In this document: one piece after another, positions 1 through 9,900 of the stretch
Numbering within the stretch: the stretch's first letter is position 1
Layout: every line of letters starts with the position of its first letter
NCBI GenBank assembly: GCA_027489105.1
Contig: JAIYAJ010000001.1
Span: 1-11,432 of the forward strand
From: Zymomonas sp.
GTDB lineage: Bacteria > Pseudomonadota > Alphaproteobacteria > Sphingomonadales > Sphingomonadaceae
Direction of reading: 5' to 3'
DNA: 11,432 nucleotides
The notes under the pieces: model-generated
What the model was told of the DNA's origin: nothing
Database searches by the model: none
Seen by the model: only the letters and a program-made list of their open reading frames with translations
Made by a program: the position numbers and the translations under genes

Positions 1-159
1 TCGAACCACTTTGGACATATACCCCTCCCAAAAAGGGCTGTCCCTAATTTCTCTGTCTCAATCCAGGGGGGCAATCCAGTTGGGGTTTTCGTACCTGTCA
101 CCGCAACCCCTAAAACGATGTGCAGACAATGGCTTACCCCGCAGGGGGAGCGATTCCTT
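1..159. other. Sequence downstream of the operon, no gene seen
   Basis: No convincing coding sequence. On the minus strand just after the TAA at 162-160, a hairpin at 151-132 pairs GCT/AGC and CCCC/GGGG with a two-base bulge but has no T-run. Further on (45-30) a short hairpin AGGG-ACAG-CCCT is followed by four Ts. Either could end transcription weakly; neither is a good intrinsic terminator. Confidence 0.4.
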
Positions 160-528
160 TTATCTTGCTTTCGCTTGCGAGAGGCCCAACTTCGCTCGGA
201 ACTCTGTTTCCCCGGCGATATTTACTGGCAGGAAGAAGTCCGAACGTTGGGGATGGCGCACCCCCTCTATGAGCCTCATGCCATCTGTCGGTGCGACCGA
301 GCACACGACTTCCACGGACAACTTCGCGTCGGACAAGGCAGGATAAGCCTCAGCAAACTGCCCAGATTCGACGAACAGAAGATAAGTAGACAGCTTTCTC
401 TGAAGCGCATTTTCGCGCTCAAGATCATCAACGATTTCGCCGTTATCGTATATCAGCAACGCTGCGCGGGCTGGCTTGCCCGGCAGCCGGGTTACAAGGT
501 CGATGGTGGTGGCGTCCGTCAAGCTCAT
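160..528 (-). CDS. DUF6572-like protein, possible second immunity protein
   Basis: A 122-residue protein that resembles DUF6572 from memory: an N-terminal MSLTDATTIDLV (family pattern roughly Mxxxxxxx-ID), a short strand with a D-x-G turn (LLIYDNGEIVDD), then a helix-rich KLSTYLLFVESGQFAEAYP segment (about 45-63) and SVEVVCSVAPT. The Y-L-x-F-[IV]-E-S-G segment is the most telling match. DUF6572 has no established biochemical role that I know of; such small proteins often sit near RHS and other polymorphic toxins, which suggests immunity. Here it starts ten bases after the stop of the previous gene with a perfect AGGAGG, so it is co-transcribed and probably well translated. Compared with my memory of the family it carries about 15 extra C-terminal residues (TEFRAKLGLSQAKAR). 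It could be a second immunity gene for the same tip, an orphan immunity gene for a lost tip, or an accessory factor. Confidence 0.8.
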   Translation of the reverse strand: MSLTDATTIDLVTRLPGKPARAALLIYDNGEIVDDLERENALQRKLSTYLLFVESGQFAEAYPALSDAKLSVEVVCSVAPTDGMRLIEGVRHPQRSDFFLPVNIAGETEFRAKLGLSQAKAR

Positions 529-534
529 GCCGAT

Positions 535-540
535 CCTCCT
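535..540 (-). promoter_or_regulatory. Strong ribosome binding site of the DUF6572-like gene
   Basis: The coding strand reads TAGGAGGATCGGCATG. A perfect AGGAGG overlaps the TAG stop of the preceding gene and lies six bases before the ATG at 528. It is the best Shine-Dalgarno in the window and fixes this start. Confidence 0.85.
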
Positions 541-922
541 AGACCGAACTCGCTTGCCACTCCATCCCCGCGCGGATCAGGTCTCGCACCTCCTCGATCG
601 GCCGAAGCGCCCCGTGATCGTTATCGATCAGCGTCTCGGTCGTCGCCGGCATTAGCTTGATCGCCAAATCTGCTGCGGACAAACTGCTGTATTCAAGCTG
701 AGCATAGACTGGCTCCGCTATAAGCTGCGCTATTTTTGCTCGTTCAGTGTCGGAGAACTCACCTTCAAGTTCGTCGTCTATTCCGATCGCAAACCATCCC
801 CAATCACCCTCCACAACGAGGCGTTTGGGTGATTGCAGATTCGTTGACCCAATATCGCCATAGGCCTCAGACATACGGCCAAGATCGGGCTGAGTAGCAG
901 ATATTACGACCACGGATTTCAT
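539..922 (-). CDS. Putative cognate immunity protein, acidic, 127 aa
   Basis: I do not recognise the family. The role is inferred from context: the ATG overlaps the toxin stop as ATGA, so its translation is coupled to the toxin, and it lies directly after the toxic tip, the standard place of an immunity gene. A GAGG lies ten bases before the start, inside the toxin's last codons. The protein is small, lacks a signal peptide or membrane segment and is strongly acidic (about 22 Asp/Glu against 10 Lys/Arg by hand count), as is common for cytoplasmic inhibitors of nucleases. It shows a beta-rich N-terminal half with EGDWGWFAIGIDDE (about 38-51) and a probable helical C-terminal end (RPIEEVRDLIRAGMEW). 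It would bind the nuclease tip and protect the producing cell. A small unrelated accessory protein remains possible. Confidence 0.8.
   Translation of the reverse strand: MKSVVVISATQPDLGRMSEAYGDIGSTNLQSPKRLVVEGDWGWFAIGIDDELEGEFSDTERAKIAQLIAEPVYAQLEYSSLSAADLAIKLMPATTETLIDNDHGALRPIEEVRDLIRAGMEWQASSV
919..922 (-). promoter_or_regulatory. ATGA start/stop overlap coupling toxin and immunity gene
   Basis: On the coding strand GTGAAGCCATGA gives the toxin end V-K-P-stop, and the ATG inside ATGA starts the downstream gene. Ribosomes that finish the toxin can restart at once, so the protective protein is made whenever the toxin is completed. Confidence 0.85.
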
Positions 923-3900
923 GGCTTCACCACCTCAATGAGAAGCCCCTGGTCCGTCGTCACCAAGCCACCTGCTTGATTAATCGACCTCACGACGCTG
1001 GGCTTGAGTGTGGGACCATAGCCGATAGTGGGCATTCCGGTTGCTTGTTCGGTTCGCAGCAACTGACTCGTAAGCCCCTTTCCTCCGCCAGACTTTACCT
1101 GAATTATGGCGTTCTGAAGTTGAATGTCGGCATCGGTGACGAGCTGGCCGGCCGCGTTTCTAACGGGCACGTTTACGCCGACCACATGACCCGGATATGC
1201 CGCCTCAATTTCGTTCGCCAGATTACCAACTAGCGGGTCGCTAGACCTAAAGGTTCGAGGGACTGCTGTCTCTGCGGCAATAACGATCCGGCTGTCGGCG
1301 CGGGCAATCGTACTCAATCGGCTCAGCGTTTGCAGTCCACGGGCACCATAGCTTTGGATAGCGCCCAGAGCAGCAATCGGGGCCGTGTAGGGCGTTCCTG
1401 CCATGGCTTGTTCAATTGCCATCCCTACGCCCGGATCGCCCAGGGGCGAATTGGCCAGAGCATCAACAGCTACATAAAAGGGCTGAACGATATGTCGGTC
1501 ATAGAGCGATTTCTGGCCGAAGCTGTATTGATACACCGATGATGCGGCAATTGTGTTGGCTGCACTGTTGGCCGCCTTCCCTGCTCGTCGAAGCGTCATC
1601 GATATGCTGCGAGCAACCTCGCTGGTATCAAACGAACCACTAAGGCCACTAAAGAACCGATCAACGCCACTCAGCCCCTTATGTATGCTACCGAAGATGC
1701 CGAGTTGCGCCTTCTGGGCTGTAACCACGATTTCGCCTTCAGACCCAACGGAAGCTAGGTTGACCCGTCCACGCTGCGTTCGGATGCTGCCTGAGCGCGT
1801 GGGGTCGCCCGCGACTTCGCTCGCCACCAGATTGCCGATCGTATTGCCTATGATCCCCGGCAGATTGGAGAGGAGCGTATCGCCAAAATCACGCCCCGTA
1901 ACGAGGGCTTCGGCGGCAGAGGCTGCGACGCCGCCCGCTGCACCGCCAACAATGCCTCCGCCGGTCCACATGCCGATCCCGCTGCCTGCGGCCCCCGAAG
2001 CGACACCGGACCAGTTGAAGCGGTTCTGCAGGCCGGTTGCGACACCGATCCCCTGGGTCGCCACATTTGCGACCGTTCCCCGCGCAATCGCGCCGCCGAC
2101 CGGGCCGAGGCTACTGAACAGGGAAGACTGGCCGATTCCTCCACTGATCCCGCCCGCAATGGCGGCAAGTGCCACCCCTTTGAAGCTGAACTTGCTCTGC
2201 AGCCCCATCGCAATGCCGAGGCCCTGGCTGGCGATACTGCCGATCGCAGCGCCTGCGGCGAAGGCGCCAATCGCGCCGACACTGCCAAGCGCTGTGGATC
2301 CCACAGCCGTGCTGCTGAGGGCAGCGAGGGAACCGAGCGAACTGAGGGCGCTACTGAACGAAGCGCCAGTCGCCAAGGCCCCGATCCCGGCGGTTGCGAT
2401 CGCCGTCACGGCGACGGCGACGGCAATGACGATCACCGCGCCGAGGCCTCCGCACTTCTTCGCCTTCTTCGGCGAGGGCGCGAGCGGGTCGGTGTTGACC
2501 TGCGCTTCGTTCGGATCATAAGGCTTGAAGGTCGAGGCACTGTTGTGGACGTTGACGACCCGTGAGGGCACCCAAAGGGAGGTCCCCGCCGCGAGCGTCT
2601 CGCTGCCTGATAGCCCGTTGGCATCAGCAATCAGATACCAGAGGCTGCTGTCGCCCCAATAGGCCAGCGCCAGGGTCTGCAGCGTGTCGCCCGCCTGCAC
2701 GGTATAGGCCGAGCTGGTCCCGTTCTGTGAGGTCGGGTTGATCATCTCGTAGCTCTGGTCGAAATCGACGAAGCTCTGTGCCGACCCATAACGGAAGGCC
2801 GTGGTCGAGGCCGTGTCGTAGCGATGATCTATCGCATTGCGATAGTTATATTCCGGCGCGCCGTCATTGCCGATCGCGCCCAGATGAGTGTCATTCCCAT
2901 AATAATGGAAATCCATCGCATAGCTGGTCTGGGCGTTCGACCGGCTGGTGTAGCGCGCCATCACCTTTCCATCGACCGTGTTCACAAAATCGGTGCGCGC
3001 GGTCGACCCGCTGCTCTTTACGTCGAACTCGATGCCCGTGAGGTTGCCCGAGGTGTCATATTCGAGGTCGTTATAAGCGATCGAGTAGCTGGAGAAGGTG
3101 CCCGTGAAGATGCCGACATGGTTCTTCAGCGCCTCGTCGGTCCACCGATAAAAATACTCAGTTTCCTGACTGATCGAGCCTCTGTTCGCATAGGTGTTGT
3201 CGATCGGGCTGGTCGTGCTGGATTTATAGGTGACGACATGCGTCAAGGCACCTTGGAAATGCGCAGCCGGCGTGAAAAACAAGCGAGTACCATAGGGCTT
3301 CAGCGTACTCGACGTGTTGTAGGTGTAATCATAATAGGTCGTAAAATAGGAGTAGGCGTTTGTTCCTGTCTTTTGCTTGGACTGTTCAAATAGAATGAGG
3401 CCAGTACGGTCATAGACGATGTTCATTCGGCTATAGGTGGTGGTAATACCGTCAGTTTCGGAATATTCGGTCACCCGACCGAGCGCGTCGCGTTTGTAGC
3501 TGGCGCGCAAGGTCGCATTGGCAATCGACGTACCCATCGAAACGCTCTTGAGGTCTCCCAGCAAATCATAGGCATAGACCTCAAATCCATTTGACGTCCC
3601 GGTATAGGTCGATGCCGAGATGCGGTCGCCTGCCAGATTATAAGTGACCCGAGTTCCTCCCGCCGAGCTGGTGGTTATGGTGGATCCGCTAAGAACACCC
3701 CTTGTGACCAGGAACCGATTCACTGCATCGTAGGAATAATAATAGTCCTTCGTCTGCAACGTCGCTCCCGTCGTCCAGCTGTAATAGCTGGCATTCGTAT
3801 TTATGACGTTACCTGCAGCATCATATTTATAGCTAATGTTCGTGACATTAGGGTTGGAATAGGATGCCCCAACCTGAAAGCCGTTATCCGTATACAGCGT

Positions 3901-6900
3901 CATGCGGTTAAGCGCATCGTAGGACATGATGCCCAGCTTATCGACAACCGTGTAGGAGGCGACCGTTCCGAGACCCAAAGTCTGCTTTATATCTGCATCT
4001 TCGGTATAATAGGTATTCAACTGACGCTCGTAGGTTCGGTTTCCTCGAGAGTCATACTGGTAATTGGTTTCGCTCTTACGACGGCGAAGAATAGGGTTGA
4101 CCTCGGTCCCAAACGCTTTGTCCTCGACTCGGAAATCCGAAACGATCGTGAATACTTTTCCACTGTTGTAATAGGAAAATGTATTGACGATTCCGCTGTT
4201 GGCGTAAGCGTTATTGATACCGAGATTCTGCTCGGTCTTCAGGTTTCCAGCCTTATCATAGGCATAGATATATTTATTGTAGCCAAAATCTACTTTGTAA
4301 AGCGTACGGCCGTAATAGTCGACGGCTTCCTGGGCGGACAGTTCATTGCTGAGGTTGTAGGCTCCGTTGCGTGTGGTCTTTTGCCAGGCACCGAAAGTCT
4401 CCTGGCCATCGCCCATACCGCTTGTGGCAATGACCGGATTCCAGACATACTCATAGGTTGTGGATCCGCGCAGCGCTCCGGGAGCGGCATTGGAGCCGCT
4501 CTCGAAATCGTCGAAGCGCACGACCCAACCCTCGATATTGTACCAGGTCTTCTCCTTGGGCCCATTTTCGCCGAACAGCGAGTTCGCATGGGTGATGCGC
4601 TGGCCCAGCTCATCATAACCATAATAGTCGGTAATCGAGGGCGTCGAAAAATCAGTGCTCGGTTTCACCGACCACACGCCCGTGCCCAGCGTCACCGCGG
4701 AACCACGGCGCTGTGAAACCATATTGCCCACGGCATCATAGCTGAAATCGAAACCGCGACCGCTGACTGCATCAACAGCGATCACTTTGGTCTTGAGGCG
4801 CCCGAGGACATCATAGCCCATACGAGTGGTCCCGCCATCGGCCTGACGCTCCAGCACGGCGCGAGCCTCCTCGCCATCATAGCCGGAACCGGCCAGCAGA
4901 ACGCGTCCCGTCAGATTGCCCCGCGCATCCATCATGCCGATCTGGCGCCCTGCCAGGTCATAATAATAGCGCTCGACAGGACTGGCGCTCGAAGTCCCAC
5001 CGTTGGTTCCCATCACCGTAACGACCGGCATGGTCTTCGTCGTCAGCTTGCCCATCGTGTTATAGGCGTAGGTCGTAACCGCGTCGGAGGCACTCCGCTC
5101 CGTCGCGACTTCGCCGAAGGCGTTGTAGGTTCGCCCAGTCGTGACATCCCTGACCTTGGCGGTGGTGACCGCTGCCCCTCCCTGCGAACCGTTCTGATTG
5201 AAGCTGTATTCCCGGCGCGGCTCCCGCGTGGTGACCAGCTGGTTGCGCGAGTCATAGACGTAGATGGTCGGGGTGATGCCAAGAACACCGGCAGTTGCAC
5301 TGTTGATCGACGCGTCGCCGATCGCCTTGGTTCCATTGGCCGTCAGGATTGCAAGAGCGCTTTCGACCGAGTGGTTCTTGAGATTGACCGACGTGACATA
5401 GGATGACGAAGACGACTGCATCTTGAGCGTCATGTTGCCGTTCCGGTCGTAGACGTACAGCTCATAGGAGCCATTGATGCTGTTCGTCTTCCGCAACTGT
5501 CCGCGGCGGTTATACTCGTAGGTCTCTTGCCAGACGTCGCCATAGCCCTTGGCGGCGATCTCACCGAACGCATTATACCTTGTTCGGACGTCGATCATGC
5601 CGACCCAGTCGTTGCCGACCTTCTTGGCGTTCCACTTGGATGTCTCTCGGCCCAGGGCGTCGTATCCATGGATTACGCCGTTGGTCTCGATGCCATCCGG
5701 TGTCGTGCGCTGGAACTGCTCGACAATGATGTTGCCCATGATGTCGTAGGCGAAGCTACGCGTTTTCTGATTGGGATCCTCGATCGACAACAGGCGACCG
5801 CCCACACCATAGGTGTAGGTGGTCTTGCTCTGTTGCCCTCCGACGAACGAAAGAGTGCCGGGGTTAATCGCTGCAACGGTCTGCGATACCAAATTCTTGA
5901 GGCCGTCGTAGAGATAGTCGGTGACGATCGCCGCATTGACGGTAACAGCAGCCTGACCATCCACAGGAGCAGAGGTTACAGCGGCGAAAGTCGGTTTGGT
6001 GACCCGGATCAGCTGCCCCTGCTTATCGTAAGTATAGCCGACCTTGTCAGAGATTAGAGCCGGATCCCCACCACCGACGGGCTGGAAATATTGCGTCTTC
6101 TCAGTGACCTGCCGAAGGCCGTTGTAGCTGTAGGTGATCACGGAATTACCTAGATAGCCGGCGAAGTTCGTCGAATTATCGGTCGACAGGACACCAGCCG
6201 AACTGACGGTGCTGTAACGGACGTTGAGGCGCGTTGCCGATTTCCGATTTCCATTCAGATCATAGGTAAAGATCGTCGTGCGGTCATCGAGACTGGTCGT
6301 GGTTGCGGCCTGCAACTGGGCAACAGTCGAATTAACGGTCATGCCCGTGGTAGGATTGGCGTAGCGCGTCTCGGACAGCGCATTGCCTTCGCCATCGAAC
6401 GTCCAGGTGGTTAGATATCCCAGCTGATCAACCTGAGCGGTCTTCCGGCCGTTCTTATCGAAATAGCTATAGATTTTGCCGCCCATCGCATCCGTCTGGA
6501 GGACAAGATTCCCCATCGCGTCATATTCGTTGGTGGCGATGACATTCTGCCAGCCCGTGACATAAGCGCCGTCGACAAATGCGCCCGCCCGAACCCCTTC
6601 GACAACCGTGCTTATGAGCCGATTATTCTTGTCATAAACATATTTCGTCTCACGGAATTCCGTGTCCGTGTAATGAAGAGCGGCTGGCCGCGACGCACCG
6701 AGCGCCGACGAGAGATCGACGGGCTCCGAATAGACGCGGGTGGCGATGACGTTCCCGTTGGCATCATATTCCCACGTCGAAAGCGTCCCGACAGCGTTTA
6801 CCTCAGCCACCTTTCTGTCGAGCGAGTCGTAATAATAATGGGTCTTCTGCAGAGCTGCATTAGTTACGGTAATCAAATTTCCGCGAGGATCGTATTTATA

Positions 6901-9900
6901 ATATTCATGGGCCGCCGTATCAGGCAAAGATACACCCAAGCTATTTACGATAGGCAGGAGCTCGCCATATTTCTCGACCAGTCGTCCAGAAATATCATAA
7001 TTAAAGAAGGTCACCCTCTCCTCAGGCTCTCCAACTGCCTCCGTGAATTTCTTAAGATTACCTCGTGCATCATATTCAAAAGTATTTTGGGTTATCTCGC
7101 TGACCGTTCCAGCCGACAACGGCGACCTCTCCGAGGTTTTCCGATTGAGCTTGTCATACTCGTAAAAACTGTCGCCATCTAGTTTGTTCTTGACTTTTTT
7201 GCGGTTGCCAAAGGCATCAAGATCATAGCTTTCACTGAAGCCCATGGCATCGGTGACTTTAACGACACGGTCGATCTTGTCATAAACGAATGACGTTACG
7301 GCATCATTGGCACCGGTCGTCAGAGTGGGAATTACGTCCGTTGATCCGCTGCCCGTAGGGCGCGTGTAATAGCGGCGCGTTGCTTCGATCTGGTTCCCGC
7401 GTCCGTACGTAAATTCGGTAGCATAGCCTTCGGCGTCGATCTGCAACCAAAGCCTGTTCAGCTTATCAAAATAGGAAAAGCTGCTATTGTTACGAGGATC
7501 GGTTACCTTAACGGCGTTACCAAAGGCATCGTACTCGGTCACAGTTACGGCAGACGTCGTATCACCAAGTGGCACGCTCGTCCGCTTGAGGTTTCCTACC
7601 TGATCATATTCGTACGTGGTAGTATTGTTCCTGCCGTCCGTCTTGCTGACGACGTCCCCAAAGCTATTATAGGTGTAGATCGCAGACGTTTTCCCCGAGG
7701 TACTGAGTGGGTTGGCGCTGCCGCTGACGACGGTAGCAACTCGACCCGCCCTGTCGTAACTATAGACTGTTGTGATGTACCCTAAGTTAGCGGCATAGTC
7801 GCCCACAGTCGCGTTAGCGTTAGGCCTATAATCAAGCCCCCAACCCACAGTCAGGAAATGTTCGAGCGGGTTCTGTCCGCTTGTAGCGAGACTTGGATGC
7901 TGCTCAAGGTACCAATTCGTATCGAAATAGGCATTTGGATTATAGCCATTGAATCGGCCATATTGATCATAATGTGCGATTGGATCCTGCGCACCGATCT
8001 CCGGGTAGGTCGAACGATACCATGCGACATCAACACCCAAAGCATAGAGACTGGTTCCGCCAGCGACGTTCGGGAAACCAACAACTTCCTTTTCCAGTTG
8101 TCCGAAGGCGTTGTACTGGCGATTGGTCGTCCTGCCGTCGAAGTTTATGATTGTTGTGGCGTTTCCAGCACCATCATAGGACATCAACCTCCCTTGGATC
8201 CGAGCTTGTCCGGCGACCAGACCTGCGATCTGAGAGAGAGAAGTCTGATCGTTTATTGTCGTGAACTGGGTTGAGATGCGCTCTTCGAGTGTGACATTTC
8301 CGCGAGAGTCATAGGTGAAATGGTCGATATAGCCTTCGGCATCCACCCTATAGGCGAGCTGGCTTCGATTATCATAATAGCTGCGCCTCGTCCGATCGCC
8401 TGCGGCTCCATGGCCGTCCGCCCACATCGCCATGTTGAGGTAGCCAGGATCGAGTGCACCCGCATAGCGGGTAACATACTCGACGGTCTTGGAGACATTG
8501 CCAGCGCTGTCGTAGAAATAGCGCTCTACATAGCCTTCGGCGTCAACGGCGAAGCCGAGCCGCCCATCCGCAAGATAGACATTCTGGCTAACACGCGTCT
8601 GCGCATTCGCCTGAAGGTTCAGACTTGAGATCTGAGCACTGACTGATGCCAGGTTGTAGCTGCTTGCAAGGGCGATTGTACCGCCATAGCGCAAGCTGAC
8701 CAGAAGCTCGCGGTTGACGCCATATCTATGCTCCGTGACGCGACCGGAACCGTCAACGACATATCGGATATCGCCCCGCCCGTCATAAACATAATAGGTA
8801 TGCCGATCGAGCGGATTGGCCGGCGCCGATACGTCAGCTTCGATTGTAGCGAAGCTGCCCGACGCCTGAGCGGCCGCACTGGCGAGCTTCGCATAAGCGA
8901 CGGTTTCAATTTTCCGCCCAGCTTGATCGTAAACGGTCTTGATGAAGGCGCCCTTACCATCGATCGTACCGATGACGAGGCCATCCTTGTCGTAGAAAGT
9001 GCGACTAAGCCGATCGTCTGCGCTGGCGGCCGGGACGTTGAGCGTGGGAACTTGGCTACCAGCCTTCAACGCCGCTAACAGTGTATCAGACAGGAGAACA
9101 TCTGATCTGCGGGTGGATACAAGACGCCCAACACCATCATATTGATAGGTCTGCGAACTTCCGGTTCCATCAATCGTCTGGATGATGTTTCCGGCTTGAT
9201 CATAGACATTGAACGCCCAGCGGTCCGCAGCATTCGCTGCCGGCCGATAATCGGACACACTCCTATCGGGCATTGCGATTGAGCCGAACAAATCCGCAGC
9301 AGCGTTGGAGCTGATCTTCGCTGCGTACGTTACTGTTGCATAAATCTGATTAGAGGAATTCCACTTATATTCGGTTATATTCCCCAATATATCGACATAA
9401 CCAGTCTTTCGACCGACACCATCGTAGAATGTATAATCGCGCCATATAGCAATATCATCAGGATTCAGATTATACTGTGTGCTTTTTAGGCGGCCAAGAA
9501 CATCATATCGATATTCATCAGACGAGGACGACACCTCACTTCCACTGCTAAACCCGCCAATTACAGAACCGTCATTGGCATAAAGGAATACGCTGGTCAG
9601 ACCATTTGCGGTAGTCTGTACCATATACTTTGATGCATCATTGTAGACATAGCTTGTCGTTACGCCATAGCGATCCGTAGCACTCTGCACTCTACCCAGA
9701 CCGTCATATACATAAGCTTCCTGAACAGCCTTGATCAACTCGCGCCGTCCAATGAGCCGCCCCGATGGGTCATAATAATACAATGTTGTCGAGTTGATTC
9801 CCGCGGCTCCATCCCCTGCGGAATTCGTTGCGGACCACTCTATTATTTTCTCGATGTTCCCTCTGAAATCATACCAAGTATCGGTACGCTCGACCGTGCT

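Noticed and set aside
132..151. Hairpin after the last gene as an intrinsic terminator
   Set aside because: The stem has a bulge and no T-run follows on the minus strand; noted only as a weak structure.
118..660. 180-codon open frame on the plus strand over the two small genes
   Set aside because: It is antisense to both small genes, which have good ribosome binding sites and sensible proteins; its translation is Arg/Ser/Pro-rich without a recognisable domain.
2437..2470. KKAKKC followed by a hydrophobic stretch, as a lipoprotein signal
   Set aside because: It is internal (residue 2981), and the Cys precedes the hydrophobic segment instead of following it, so it is not a lipobox.
1553..2521. 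322-codon open frame on the plus strand
   Set aside because: It lies wholly opposite the LysM-hydrophobic-linker part of the toxin gene, and its Pro/Ala-rich low-complexity translation is the expected mirror of Gly/Ala codons in GC-rich DNA.
2824..3393. 189-codon open frame on the plus strand
   Set aside because: Antisense to the end of the YD shell, with no clear homology or ribosome binding site.
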